In this document: in pieces, positions 50,009 through 58,753 of the stretch
Layout: every line of letters starts with the position of its first letter
How positions within the stretch are numbered: position 1 is the first letter of the stretch
Assembly: GCF_014649875.1 (NCBI RefSeq)
Contig: NZ_BMTW01000001.1
Coordinates: forward strand, 248,001 to 312,000
Origin: Streptomyces rubiginosohelvolus
GTDB lineage: Bacteria; Actinomycetota; Actinomycetes; Streptomycetales; Streptomycetaceae
Reading direction: 5' to 3'
Length of the DNA: 64,000 nt
Notes under the pieces: model-generated
Told to the model about the DNA's origin: nothing
Seen by the model: only the letters and a program-made list of their open reading frames with translations
Database searches by the model: none
Made by a program: the position numbers and the translations under genes

Positions 50009-50884
50009 ATGGCCCGTTTCGCGCACACGGTCGCCGTCGCGGCCCTGGACCGGGGCTGGTTCGAGGAGGCCGCCGGCGCGCTGGTGGACCTCCTCGACGC
50101 CTCCCGGGAGGGCCCGGGCGGAACGGTCGTGCTGGCCGACGGGCGGGCGGTGGAGGGCCTGCGGCTGCTGAAGGGGCGTCATCTGCGGCCGGGGGCGCGG
50201 TACGGGGAGGTCCCGGCGGCCCGCGAGGGGGCCGGGAAGGCCGGTACGGCCGCGGAGGCGGCCGACGGCCCGGCGGCGCTCGTGTCCGGGGCGGGTGACT
50301 CCCCCGTGACGCCCTCGTCCGTCGTCCTGCGCGCCTGGCGGCCGTCGCACTCCGTCGAGGCGGAGAGCCTCGTCGTGGAGGACGGCATGTCCCTGAAGGC
50401 GGGGCTGCGGCTGAGCGAGCCCCGCAGGCCCCGGGCGGTGGAGCTCTCCCTGGCGGGGCATCAGCCCGGGGGCGGCTCGCTGTACCGCTTCTCGGGGCGC
50501 GGCAAGGCCGATCTGGCGGCCTGGTGGGCGGCCGTGGACCGGCTTCCCACCGCTCCCCCGGCCGCCCGGCCCCCGGCCTCCGGACGGGCCGTGCACCGGC
50601 TGGCCAAGGCCCGTCTCACCCTCACCCCGCGCCCGGCCGAGGACGGTTCCTGGCGGATCACCGTCGCGCTGAGCGTGCGCGGGCGGTGGCTGCTACGGCC
50701 GGTGGGCGCGGTGGTCCTGTTCTTCGCCCGGGGCCCGCTGGAGCGGGGCCTGCGGGAGGCGGCGGAGAGCGCGGCCGCGGAGTGGAACAGGGCGCTCGCG
50801 GAGCTGACGCCGTTGCACGGCGAGGCGTTGCGCGCGGAGATCGCGGACGCGCTGACGGATCCGGACGGGTCCGCCGCCCTCTGA
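50009..50884 (+). CDS. Conserved hypothetical protein, cytosolic
   Basis: 291 residues. I recognise no domain. The N-terminal 60 residues (MARFAHTVAVAALDRGWFEE) resemble a small helical domain. The middle is Ala/Gly-rich and variable. The C-terminal half (LTLTPRPAEDGSWRITVALSVRGRWLLRPVGAVVLFFARGPLERGLREAAESAAAEWNRALAEL) looks folded with one amphipathic to hydrophobic stretch. Probably co-transcribed with the preceding Pro/Gly/Tyr-rich membrane protein. It ends 9 nt before a 42-bp palindrome. Confidence 0.7.
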   Translation: MARFAHTVAVAALDRGWFEEAAGALVDLLDASREGPGGTVVLADGRAVEGLRLLKGRHLRPGARYGEVPAAREGAGKAGTAAEAADGPAALVSGAGDSPVTPSSVVLRAWRPSHSVEAESLVVEDGMSLKAGLRLSEPRRPRAVELSLAGHQPGGGSLYRFSGRGKADLAAWWAAVDRLPTAPPAARPPASGRAVHRLAKARLTLTPRPAEDGSWRITVALSVRGRWLLRPVGAVVLFFARGPLERGLREAAESAAAEWNRALAELTPLHGEALRAEIADALTDPDGSAAL

Positions 50885-50892
50885 TCCCACCC

Positions 50893-50966
50893 CTGTAGCT
50901 CCCTTCTTGAACATGTTCAAGAAGGGGGCTACAGTCACGCCCAAGAGCAATTTTGAACGCGTTCAA
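50893..50966. promoter_or_regulatory. Double TetR-type operator and promoter of the 50980-52689 operon
   Basis: Two copies of TTGAACnnGTTCAA: TTGAACATGTTCAA (50907-50920), at the centre of a 42-bp inverted repeat with one mismatch (50893-50934), and TTGAACGCGTTCAA (50953-50966). Centres are 46 bp apart. The first TTGAAC doubles as -35, with TACAGT (50930-50935) as -10 after a 17-bp spacer. Start near 50942, so site 1 covers the -35 and site 2 lies just downstream of the start point. The long stem may also end the upstream transcript. Confidence 0.7.
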
Positions 50967-50979
50967 GGGAGGGTGGGGC

Positions 50980-51414
50980 ATGGACCTCACTGTTGTCGCG
51001 TACGTCATCTACCTGCTGATCAGCGTGGCGCTCACCGTCTGGGTCGCCCGCACGCTCAGCCGCAACGGGCGGATCTTCCTCGCCGATGTGCTGCACGGGA
51101 ACGAGAAGCTCGCCGACGCCGTCAACCACCTGCTGGTGGTCGGCTTCTATCTGGTGAACCTCGGGTTCGTCACGCTGTACCTGAAGAACGCCGACGGGGT
51201 GGCCGACGCCCGCGAGCTGTTCGAGGCCCTCTCGGTGAAGGTCGGCGTCGTCCTGCTGGTGCTCGGCGTGATGCACCTGGGCAATGTGTGGGTGCTCAGC
51301 CGGATCCGCCGCCGCAGCGCCCTGGAGCGCGAGCAGACCCCGCCGGTCCCGCCGCAGAGCTGGACCCCGCCGGCGGCCCAGGGCCCGTGGACCGCCCCCG
51401 CGGCCGGCCGGTGA
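50980..51414 (+). CDS. Small integral membrane protein of a TetR-controlled operon
   Basis: 144 residues with three hydrophobic helices (VVAYVIYLLISVALTVWVARTL; LLVVGFYLVNLGFVTLYL; KVGVVLLVLGVMHLGNVWVL) and a Pro/Thr/Ala tail. The NHLL and HLGNVWVLSRIRRR features are distinctive, but I do not know a function. The ATG at 50980 follows GGGAGG. The stop overlaps the next gene's GTG (GTGA). First gene after a double palindromic operator. Confidence 0.75.
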   Translation: MDLTVVAYVIYLLISVALTVWVARTLSRNGRIFLADVLHGNEKLADAVNHLLVVGFYLVNLGFVTLYLKNADGVADARELFEALSVKVGVVLLVLGVMHLGNVWVLSRIRRRSALEREQTPPVPPQSWTPPAAQGPWTAPAAGR

Positions 51415-51929
51415 GCCCGGTGGCCGAGGCGGTGCCCACCGAGCCATCGGGCCGGGCGCCCGGGCCCACGGCCTCGCCCGGGCCCGGGCCCGCGCCCCAC
51501 GCCGTCGCCTGGCCCGGTCCCGTACGGCGGCTGACCGTGCTGTACGACGCCGGGTGCCCGCTCTGCGTCCATCTGCGGGGCTGGCTGGAGCGGCAGCGGC
51601 AGTTCGTGCCGCTGGATCTCGTCCCGGCCGGATCGGCCGAGGCGCGGCGGCGGTTCCCGGAGCTGGACCATGCGGCGACGCTCCAGGAGATCACCGTGGT
51701 CGGCGACCTGGGGCAGGTCTACCGGGAGACGGCCGCCTGGATCGTCTGCCTGTGGGCGCTGGCCAAGTACCGCTCCCGCGCGCACTGGCTGACCACCCCG
51801 GCCGGGCGGCCCTTCGCGCGGGGCACCGTGCTGGCGGCCGCCCGCTACCGCTCGATGGCGGTCCCGCCCTGCGCGCCCGGGGCCCGAGAGTGCGCCGCCC
51901 CGCCCGGTGGCGGGTGGGGTCCCCGATAA
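51411..51929 (+). CDS. DCC-family (DUF393) thiol-disulfide oxidoreductase-like protein
   Basis: 172 residues with a Pro/Gly-rich N-tail of about 38. The thioredoxin-like core LTVLYDAGCPLCVHLRGWLERQ keeps the CxxC of DCC proteins but has Ala instead of the second acidic/Gly position, and FVPLDLVPAGSAEARRRFPEL and ITVVGDLGQVYRETAAWIVCLWALAKYR follow as in that family. Coupled to the preceding membrane protein, so the two may form a membrane redox pair. The electron partner is unknown. Confidence 0.8.
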   Translation: MSPVAEAVPTEPSGRAPGPTASPGPGPAPHAVAWPGPVRRLTVLYDAGCPLCVHLRGWLERQRQFVPLDLVPAGSAEARRRFPELDHAATLQEITVVGDLGQVYRETAAWIVCLWALAKYRSRAHWLTTPAGRPFARGTVLAAARYRSMAVPPCAPGARECAAPPGGGWGPR

Positions 51930-51960
51930 CCTTGGGCCCGTGGTGAAGGAAGAGAAGAAC

Positions 51961-52689
51961 GTGCAGGAGAAAAGGCCGGCCAAGGCCGCGAAGAGCGAGC
52001 AGACCCGCACGCTGATTCTCGAGACGGCGCTCCGGCTCTTCGCGGAGCGGGGCTACGACCGGACGACCATGCGGGCCATCGCCCAGGAGGCGGGCGTCTC
52101 GGTCGGGAACGCCTACTACTACTTCTCCTCGAAGGAGCACCTGGTCCAGGGCTTCTACGACCGGATCGCCGACGAACACGCGACGGCGGTCCGGCCGGTG
52201 CTGGAGGGCGACCGGGATCTGACCGTACGCATCAGGGGCGTGCTGCTCGGCTGGCTGGACGTGGCGGAGCCGTACCACCGCTTCGCCGCCCAGTTCTTCA
52301 AGAACGCGGCCGATCCGGACAGCCCGCTCTCCCCGTTCTCGGAGGACTCGGTGGCCGCCCGCGACGCGGCGATCTCCATCCACGAGCGCTGCATCGCCGG
52401 GGCGGACGTCAAGAGCGACCCGGAACTGGCCCCGCTGCTGCCGCAGTTGATGTGGCTGATGCAGATGGGTCTGGTGCTCTTCTGGGTGTACGACCGCAGC
52501 GAGGGCGCCGAACGCAGCCGCCGGCTCGTCGAACGCACCGCGCCGATCGCCGCCCGGGCCATCGCGCTCTCCCGGTTCCGGGTGCTGCGCCCGCTGGTGC
52601 GGCAGATCCACGGGCTGCTGGTGGAGTTCCTGCCGGGTGCCGACGCGGGTACGACGACGGCCGGGGCGGGGCCCCGGCCGTCGGACTGA
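51961..52689 (+). CDS. TetR-family transcriptional regulator
   Basis: 242 residues. DNA-binding domain at about 14-62: RTLILETALRLFAERGYDRT, TMRAIAQEAGVSVGNAYYYFSSKEHLVQGFY with the helix-turn-helix. The ligand domain (VLLGWLDVAEPYHRFAAQFFKNA; WLMQMGLVLFWVYDRS) is of a type found in fatty-acid or hydrophobic-ligand sensors, but its ligand cannot be named. The GTG at 51961 has AAGGAAG about nine bases upstream; GTG codons at 51940 and 51943 are alternatives. Last gene of the operon. The palindromes at 50907 and 50953 are probably its operators. Confidence 0.85.
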   Translation: MQEKRPAKAAKSEQTRTLILETALRLFAERGYDRTTMRAIAQEAGVSVGNAYYYFSSKEHLVQGFYDRIADEHATAVRPVLEGDRDLTVRIRGVLLGWLDVAEPYHRFAAQFFKNAADPDSPLSPFSEDSVAARDAAISIHERCIAGADVKSDPELAPLLPQLMWLMQMGLVLFWVYDRSEGAERSRRLVERTAPIAARAIALSRFRVLRPLVRQIHGLLVEFLPGADAGTTTAGAGPRPSD

Positions 52690-52719
52690 CGCCGGACCGG
52701 AGTCCGGCGGAAGCGGCGC

Positions 52720-52740
52720 CCCCCGGCCGGCGGCCGGGGG
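52720..52740. terminator. Bidirectional hairpin between tetR and the peptide-binding protein gene
   Basis: CCCCCGGCC pairs with GGCCGGGGG around a 3-nt loop. It lies between convergent stops at 52689 and 52749. Confidence 0.7.
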
Positions 52741-52748
52741 CGGACCCG

Positions 52749-54302
52749 TCAGATCCAGGCCAGTTCCCACAGGCGCCAGGTGCCGGTGCCGTCGGAGAGG
52801 TACTGGGATCCCGCGACCTCGGACTTGGCGACGACGTAGTCCTTCTTCTGCCACAGCGGCAGCAGCGGGACGTCCTCGCCGACCAGCGCCTGCATCTCCT
52901 TGAAGTCGCCCGAGGTGCGGCTGCGGTCGCTGAACTGCTGCGTGGCGGCGATCAGCTGGTCCATCTTCTTGCTGGAGTAGCCGCTGTGCAGGACGTTGCC
53001 GGTGCCGACGAGCGGCTGGCTGAAGGTGTCGGGGTCCGGGAAGTCGGGGAACCAGCCGACGGTGTACATGTCGTACTTACCGGCCGCGTACTCCTTCTGG
53101 TACTTCGTCCACTCCACGGCCTGGACCGAGACCTTGAACAGCCCGTCCTTCTCCAGCTGACGGCGCAGCTCGGCGGTCTCCTTGGTGTACATGTCGCCCT
53201 CGCGGTACGCGAAGTTGACGGCGACCGGCGTCTGCGCCCCGGCCTGCTCCAGCAGCTGCTTGGCGCGCGCCGGGTCGGAGGAGGGGTAGGCGTCGAAGAA
53301 CGGGGTGCTGTGCCCGATGTAGCCGGTGGGGATCAGCGAGTACAGCGGGTCGACGGTGCCCTGGTAGACCTTCCGGACCAGCGGGCCCCGGTCGAGGAGC
53401 GCGGCGACGGCCTGGCGGACCTTCTTCTGCCCGAACGGCGAGTTCTCGCGGGAGTTGAAGATGATGTTGCGGATCTCGGCGCTGGCCGCCTCGGTCACCC
53501 GCACGTCCGGGTCGTTGACGTTGAGGTCGGCGAGCGTCTCGGACGGCAGCTGGCGGTGGGCGATGTCCACCTCGTCGTTGTCCCAGGACGTCTGCAGTTC
53601 CTCGGAGGTCTTGAAGTAGCGGATGTTGACCGCTTCGCCGGTCTTCTTGAGCGCACCCCGGTACTTCAGGTTCGGCACCAGCTCGGCGCTCTTCCCGGGC
53701 TCGTACACCTTGAGGACGTACGGGCCGGAGCCGTCGACCTGGTTGCCCACACGGAGCTTGTCCCCGGGGTACTTGGTGGGGTCGACGATCGCCCCGGCTC
53801 CGGTCGCGATCTTCTGCGGGAAGGTCGCGTCCCGGCCGGACAGGTTGAACGTGATCGTGCGGCCCTCGGTCTTCACCGACTTGAGGGTCGGGAAGAGACC
53901 CGCGGGGCCGACCTCCGACTTGATGCGGAAGATCCGGTCGAAGGAGTGCTTGACGTCCTCGGCGGTGATCTTGCGGCCGTTGGAGAAGGTCAGGTCGTCA
54001 CGGAGCTTGCACTGGTACGTCTGGAGCTTCTGCCCGACGAACCCGCAGCTCTCGGCGGCGTCCGGTTCCGGTGTGACGGCGTTCGGCTTGAACGTCAGCA
54101 GCGACTGGTAGATGTTGCTGTAGATCGCCCAGGAGCCGGCGTCGTAGGCGCCGGCCGGGTCGAGCGAGGTGACGACGTCCGACGTCCCGACCGTGATCGC
54201 GTCGGTCTTCGCCTCCCCCGACGGGAGCAGTTGCCAGGCACCGACGCCCGCTATGACCAATACCGCGAGAATCGCGAGAATCCGTACCCGGACCGACCGC
54301 AT
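52749..54302 (-). CDS. ABC transporter solute-binding protein, family 5 (peptide-type)
   Basis: A 517-residue extracellular protein. Signal anchor VRVRILAILAVLVIAGVGAWQLL without a lipobox Cys. The mature part shows TVGTSDVVTSLDPAGAYDAGSWAI at the N-lobe, YQSLLTFKPNAVTPEPDAAESCGF, FTFSNG-like DDLTFSNGRKITAEDVKHSFDRIF, and IIFNSRENSPFGQKKVRQAVAALLDR, typical of OppA/DppA-like SBP_bac_5 proteins. The ATG at 54302 has GGGAG upstream. No permease or ATPase genes are adjacent, so it must use a transporter encoded elsewhere or act as a sensor. The 272-bp upstream region shows no obvious promoter. Confidence 0.88.
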   Translation of the reverse strand: MRSVRVRILAILAVLVIAGVGAWQLLPSGEAKTDAITVGTSDVVTSLDPAGAYDAGSWAIYSNIYQSLLTFKPNAVTPEPDAAESCGFVGQKLQTYQCKLRDDLTFSNGRKITAEDVKHSFDRIFRIKSEVGPAGLFPTLKSVKTEGRTITFNLSGRDATFPQKIATGAGAIVDPTKYPGDKLRVGNQVDGSGPYVLKVYEPGKSAELVPNLKYRGALKKTGEAVNIRYFKTSEELQTSWDNDEVDIAHRQLPSETLADLNVNDPDVRVTEAASAEIRNIIFNSRENSPFGQKKVRQAVAALLDRGPLVRKVYQGTVDPLYSLIPTGYIGHSTPFFDAYPSSDPARAKQLLEQAGAQTPVAVNFAYREGDMYTKETAELRRQLEKDGLFKVSVQAVEWTKYQKEYAAGKYDMYTVGWFPDFPDPDTFSQPLVGTGNVLHSGYSSKKMDQLIAATQQFSDRSRTSGDFKEMQALVGEDVPLLPLWQKKDYVVAKSEVAGSQYLSDGTGTWRLWELAWI

Positions 54303-54574
54303 TGCCGTGCTCTCCCTTACCAGCCCCACCTCGGCGGTCGCGTTTGTGACGCGTACGTCGCCGCATGTTCGCGCTTACCCAATCACACGATTTTCACATC
54401 TGGAAGAGTAAATGGGGCACTCACAGCCTTTTATTGGACACGTGCGGGAACCCCTGTCCGAAAAGGCTGTTTCCTGCCTTCCACCTGCGGGTTTCCGTAG
54501 CTGACGGTGACGCTTCGGTGTGGATTTCATGATGGCGGGCCGGAGCGTTCCGGACCGTCGCACCCGCAACGGGG

Positions 54575-55969
54575 CTACGCCTGACGGGAGGCCAGCTCCA
54601 CGACCGTGATGTCGGACGGGGCGCCCACCCGGACGGGCGGGCCCCAGGCGCCCGCGCCGCGCGAGACGAAGAGCTGGGTGTCGCCGTAGCGTTCGAGGCC
54701 GGCGACCGTGGGGTTGGCCAGCTCGGCGAGGTAGTTCCCGGGCCAGAGCTGACCGCCGTGGGTGTGGCCGGAGAGCTGCAGGTCGACTCCGTGCTCGACG
54801 GCGTCGTGGATGACGACCGGCTGGTGCGCCATCAGGACCGCGGCGCGGCCCCGGTCCCGGTCGCCCAGCGCGCGGCCGAAGTCGGGCCCCTGCCCCTCGG
54901 TCTCGCCCGCGATGTCGTTGACGCCGGCGAGGTCGAAGCCCTCGATCTCGACCCGGGCGTTCTCCAGCGGGACGAGACCGAGTTCGCGGACGTGATCGAC
55001 CCACTGCTCGGCGCCGGAGAAGTACTCGTGGTTGCCGGTGACGAAGTAGCTGCCGTGCCGGGCGCGCAGGGCGGCCAGCGGTTCGGCGGCGGAGCCGAGG
55101 TCCGCGACGGACCCGTCGACGAGGTCGCCGACGACGGCGACCAGGTCGGGCGAGGTCGCGTTGATCGTGTCGACGATCCGGCGGGTGTGGGCGCGGCCGA
55201 GGATCGGGCCGATGTGGATGTCGCTGACCACGGCGATCCGGAAGCCGTGGGCGGCGCGGGGCAGTTTGGCCAGCGGGACGGTGATCCGCTGGACGCTGGG
55301 CCCGCGCAGCACGCCGTACGTGCCGTACCCGACGGTCGCGAGCCCGGCGGCGGCCGCGGCGCCGCCGACGACCCGGGAGACGAAGAGCCGGCGGGAGGGG
55401 TGGGGGGCGAGGGCGGGCGCGGAGGTGCTTGCTGCGGGTTCCGTTTCCGGTTCCGCCACGGGGCCGGAACCCTCGGATGCCGTACGCGCCATCGCTTCCG
55501 AGGAGGCGGAGACCCCGGCGGAACCGGATGTCACCAGCTCTTCGGTACGGGGACGGGTCTCGTCCGGGACGTCTGTGGGGGTTCCGGAAGTCTCCGCGGG
55601 GGTTCCGGAAGCCGTTCCGCTTTCCGCCCCGGTCCGCGCCGCGTCGCGCCGGGCGAGGACCCGCAGGAGCACCGGGCGTACGCCCTCGCCCACGAGCAGC
55701 GCCAGCGTCAGGTAGAGCAGGCAGGCCAGCCACAGGAAGCCCGGCCAGGCCAGCACCTGCTGGAGCCAGAAGGGGGCGCCCACCCGGCCGGACGTCATGG
55801 CGCCGACGCTCAGCAGGGGCAGGACGAAGGCGGCGACGGTGCCCGCCCGGCGCAGCCGGCTGCCGGGCGCCGTCGTGTCACCGACGAAGCGCCGCCACAC
55901 ATACCGGTGCACGGCGCCGAGCAGCGCCAGCACCACGAGCCCCACCAGGGCGAAGATCACTGCAGCCAT
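54575..55969 (-). CDS. Membrane-bound metallophosphoesterase
   Basis: 464 residues. Three or four N-terminal helices (AAVIFALVGLVVLALLGAVHRYVW; VAAFVLPLLSVGAMTSG; FLWLACLLYLTLALLV), a long Thr/Ser/Glu/Pro-rich linker, one more hydrophobic segment, then a calcineurin-type domain: VVSDIHIG, VVGDLVDG, VTGNHEYF, MAHQP and QLSGHTHGGQLWPG give all metal-binding motifs. Similar to YkuE-type phosphoesterases; the natural substrate is unknown, with lipid-linked wall precursors or UDP-diacylglucosamine-like compounds among possibilities. The gene follows the SCO4848-like gene by 24 bp on the same strand. Confidence 0.88.
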   Translation of the reverse strand: MAAVIFALVGLVVLALLGAVHRYVWRRFVGDTTAPGSRLRRAGTVAAFVLPLLSVGAMTSGRVGAPFWLQQVLAWPGFLWLACLLYLTLALLVGEGVRPVLLRVLARRDAARTGAESGTASGTPAETSGTPTDVPDETRPRTEELVTSGSAGVSASSEAMARTASEGSGPVAEPETEPAASTSAPALAPHPSRRLFVSRVVGGAAAAAGLATVGYGTYGVLRGPSVQRITVPLAKLPRAAHGFRIAVVSDIHIGPILGRAHTRRIVDTINATSPDLVAVVGDLVDGSVADLGSAAEPLAALRARHGSYFVTGNHEYFSGAEQWVDHVRELGLVPLENARVEIEGFDLAGVNDIAGETEGQGPDFGRALGDRDRGRAAVLMAHQPVVIHDAVEHGVDLQLSGHTHGGQLWPGNYLAELANPTVAGLERYGDTQLFVSRGAGAWGPPVRVGAPSDITVVELASRQA

Positions 55970-55993
55970 CCGAGCTTCCCCATGTTCCCGTCG

Positions 55994-56239
55994 TCATGCG
56001 CGTGTGTCGCGCGAAGCCCGGACTCCGCGCAACCCGATCACGCCGACCGCCGTCCCCAGAAGAAAGGACGTGATGGCGAGCAGCAGGTGCACCCAGAAGT
56101 ACCCGGTCGGTTCGCCCGCGTCGTCGAAGGCGAGCCCGCTGCCGTCCTGCCACAGGTTCTTGACGAAAGTGATCCAGATGAACCAGCTCCACACCCCGAA
56201 CGCGAGCAGGAACCAGGACACGCGGCGGCTGAGCTTCAT
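55994..56239 (-). CDS. SCO4848-family small membrane protein
   Basis: 81 residues with two membrane helices: MKLSRRVSWFLLAFGVWSWF and then IWITFV, and a second in YFWVHLLLAITSFLLGTAVG. The sequence matches what I recall of the SCO4848-type family, which is found throughout Streptomyces. Function unknown. The ATG at 56239 stands 24 bp upstream of the phosphoesterase gene, so the two probably form an operon. The intergenic side towards the D-Ala-D-Ala carboxypeptidase has an exact 18-bp tandem repeat (56271-56306). Confidence 0.8.
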   Translation of the reverse strand: MKLSRRVSWFLLAFGVWSWFIWITFVKNLWQDGSGLAFDDAGEPTGYFWVHLLLAITSFLLGTAVGVIGLRGVRASRDTRA

Positions 56240-56270
56240 GGGTCCAGTATCGCCGTCGTCCCCGGGCCCC

Positions 56271-56306
56271 CTCCTCCGGGGTGGCGTCCTCCTCCGGGGT
56301 GGCGTC
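56271..56306. repeat. Exact 18-bp tandem duplication
   Basis: CTCCTCCGGGGTGGCGTC occurs at 56271-56288 and again at 56289-56306, between the divergent SCO4848-like and D-Ala-D-Ala carboxypeptidase genes. Confidence 0.85.
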
Positions 56307-56390
56307 CGAACGGGGCCGTCCTGGCGTTCCCTGCGGCGGGTCAGCCGGTCCGGGTCCGCATCCCCAACTTCGCCCTGTACGTTTCCGACC

Positions 56391-57779
56391 GTGCCTGCTC
56401 TGAAAAAGATCGCCCTCACGGTCACATCCGCCGCCTTGTTGTCCGGTTTCGTCCTCAGTCCGGCCGTGGCGGCCGACAAGGACAAGAGCGACGACAAACA
56501 GCCGAAGCCGCCGAGCACGATGTCCAGCCTCGGCGGGGAGCAGCTCGGCAAGGCCGGCACCCAGGTCAACCTGGGCGCGGGGGCGCCGGTGCTGCCGAAG
56601 AAGCTGTCGGGCCGGTCGTGGATCGTCGCGGACGCGGAGAGCGGGGACGTCCTGGCGGCGCACAACGCGCACTGGCGGCTGCCGCCCGCCTCCACCCTGA
56701 AGATGCTCTTCGCGGACACGGTGCTGCCCGCGCTCCAGCCCACGCAGACCCACAAGGTGTCGGAGAGCGAGCTGGCGGGGGTCGGCGAGGGCAGCAGCCT
56801 GGTCGGGATCAAGGAGGACCACACCTACACGGTCCACGACCTGTGGCTCGGGGTGTTCCTGCGGTCGGGCAACGACGCGGTGCACGTCCTCTCCGAGATG
56901 TACGGCGGTGTCCCGCAGACGGTGGCCGCGATGCAGAAGCACGCGGAGGAGCTCCAGGCCCTGGACACCGTGGTGGTCTCGCCCGACGGGTACGACGCGC
57001 CGCGCCAGGTCTCCAGCGCCTACGACCTGACGCTGATCGCCCGCAGCGGGATGCAGAAGAAGGACTTCCGCGAGTACGCGGCGACCGCGTCGGCCGACTT
57101 CCCCGGCGAGAAGAAGAAGGGGAAGAAGCGCGAGTCGTTCGAGATCTCGAACACCAACCGGCTGATCACCGGGGACATCGGCGTGGACCCGTACAAGGGC
57201 ATCGCGGGCGTCAAGAACGGCTACACCACCCACGCGGGCAACACCTTCACCGGCGTCGCCGAACGCAACGGCAAGGTCCTCCTGGTCACGGTGATGAACC
57301 CGTCGGCGGAGGAGAGCCACGCCGTCTACAAGGAGGCCGCCCACCTGCTCGACTGGGGCTTCGCCGCGAGCGGCAAGGTGACCCCGGTCGGCCAGCTGGT
57401 GCCGCCGAAGTCCATCGACACCGGAACCACCACCGGCGGCAAGGGGTCGACGCCCGCCGCCGGCGCGGACCAGGGCACGGGGGGCCAGGAGGAGGCCACG
57501 CACGCCTCTGCGGCGAAGGGTTCCAGCGGGGTCGCGGTCGCCCTGGCGATCATCGGCGGCCTGCTGGTGGTCGTGGCCGCCGCGGCGTACCTCGTGAACC
57601 GCCGCTGGCCGCTGCCGGGCCTGGGCGGCCGCACCGCGCCGGCGACGGACGCACCGGACGCACCGGACGCACCCGAGACGAAGGACGCGGACGGGACGAA
57701 GGCCTCGGAGGCAGCGGAGACGGCCGAACCGGTCGCCTCCGCCGCGAAGCCCGCCGACGGGCCCGCCGACAAGGCCTAG
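56391..57779 (+). CDS. D-alanyl-D-alanine carboxypeptidase (penicillin-binding protein, S11 family)
   Basis: 462 residues. Cleavable signal (LKKIALTVTSAALLSGFVLSPAVAA), then an S11 domain: PASTLKM with Ser101 and Lys104, SGN at 159-161, and GVKNGYTTHAG at 275-277 in place of the usual KTG. A linker leads to a C-terminal membrane anchor (VAVALAIIGGLLVVVAAAAYLV), a basic stop-transfer and a Glu/Ala/Pro-rich cytosolic tail. It trims D-Ala from peptidoglycan stems. GTG start at 56391 without a ribosome-binding site. A TACGTT (56378-56383) just upstream suggests a leaderless message. Confidence 0.9.
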   Translation: MPALKKIALTVTSAALLSGFVLSPAVAADKDKSDDKQPKPPSTMSSLGGEQLGKAGTQVNLGAGAPVLPKKLSGRSWIVADAESGDVLAAHNAHWRLPPASTLKMLFADTVLPALQPTQTHKVSESELAGVGEGSSLVGIKEDHTYTVHDLWLGVFLRSGNDAVHVLSEMYGGVPQTVAAMQKHAEELQALDTVVVSPDGYDAPRQVSSAYDLTLIARSGMQKKDFREYAATASADFPGEKKKGKKRESFEISNTNRLITGDIGVDPYKGIAGVKNGYTTHAGNTFTGVAERNGKVLLVTVMNPSAEESHAVYKEAAHLLDWGFAASGKVTPVGQLVPPKSIDTGTTTGGKGSTPAAGADQGTGGQEEATHASAAKGSSGVAVALAIIGGLLVVVAAAAYLVNRRWPLPGLGGRTAPATDAPDAPDAPETKDADGTKASEAAETAEPVASAAKPADGPADKA

Positions 57780-58753
57780 GCGCGGGTCGAGCCGCCGGGC
57801 GCCTCGGCCCCGGCGGCCTTCTGTTCCGTCCCGCCTTCCGTCTCCGCCCCAGCTTCCTTCCCCGCCCCGGACTCCTCCTCCGGCTGTCCCACGCCCTCCT
57901 CCTCCTTGCTCCCGGTCGCCGTCCAGGCGGCGCAGAACAGCAGCAGCTTCGCGGTGAAGTTGATCCACAGGAGCAGGGCGATCGGGACGCCGAACGCGCC
58001 GTACATGCTCTTGCCCGCCACGTCCCTCATATAGCTGCCGAGCAGCAGCTTGAGCAGTTCGAAGCCGACCGCCCCGAGCAGCGCCGCGACCACCAGCCGC
58101 CGCCGGGGCGGCTCCACACCGGGCAGCAGGGACAGCAGATAGAGCAGCAGCAGGAAGTCGGCGACGACCGCGACCGCCAGCGCGGCCACCCGGAGCAGGA
58201 TGCCGCCGGCCCCGTTCTCGGGGATACCGATCTGGTCGGCCGTCCAGCCGACCGCCGTCGAACCGACGGTGGAGACCGCCAGGGTCGCGAGCGCCGCGCC
58301 GCCGAGGCCGACCAGCAGCACGGCGTCCTTCACCTTGGCGACGACGGGGTTGGCCTCCTGGACGTCGTCCAGGTCCCAGACCGCGCGCAGGCACTCGCGC
58401 AGCGAGCCGACCCAGCCGACGCCGGTGAACAGCAGCAGCGCACCGGCGACCAGGCCGACCGTGCCCGCGTTGGCGACCAGACCGTCGATGCCGAGCTGGT
58501 CGGAGATGCCGGGCACCTGGTCGGCGAGCTTGTCCTTGATCGTGTCGAGCTGCTTGTCGCTCAGCAGGGCGGCGGCAACCGCCGCGCCGACCGCGATCAG
58601 CGGGAAGAGGGCGAGAAAGCTGATGAAGGTGATCGCCGCCGCGAGCCTGGCCCAGTGGACCCGGTCCAGCCGCTCGTAGGAACGCCAGGCGTGCGTCTCC
58701 ATCAGCCGGGCGACCAGGGGCCCGATCACCGGGAGTTTCTTGAGCCAGTCCAT
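57776..58753 (-). CDS. YihY/virulence factor BrkB-family membrane protein
   Basis: 325 residues with six or so helices. SYERLDRVHWARLAAAITFISFLALFPLIAVGAAV is the YihY hallmark. VGAGLL-type helices follow (VGLVAGALLLFTGVGWVGSL; FLLLLYLLSLLPGV; LLWINFTAKLLLFCAAW), and an acidic tail of about 45 residues ends it. The ATG at 58753 is the apparent start. Its stop TAG overlaps that of the convergent carboxypeptidase gene (the CTAG at 57776-57779). The family's function is unclear. Confidence 0.85.
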   Translation of the reverse strand: MDWLKKLPVIGPLVARLMETHAWRSYERLDRVHWARLAAAITFISFLALFPLIAVGAAVAAALLSDKQLDTIKDKLADQVPGISDQLGIDGLVANAGTVGLVAGALLLFTGVGWVGSLRECLRAVWDLDDVQEANPVVAKVKDAVLLVGLGGAALATLAVSTVGSTAVGWTADQIGIPENGAGGILLRVAALAVAVVADFLLLLYLLSLLPGVEPPRRRLVVAALLGAVGFELLKLLLGSYMRDVAGKSMYGAFGVPIALLLWINFTAKLLLFCAAWTATGSKEEEGVGQPEEESGAGKEAGAETEGGTEQKAAGAEAPGGSTRA

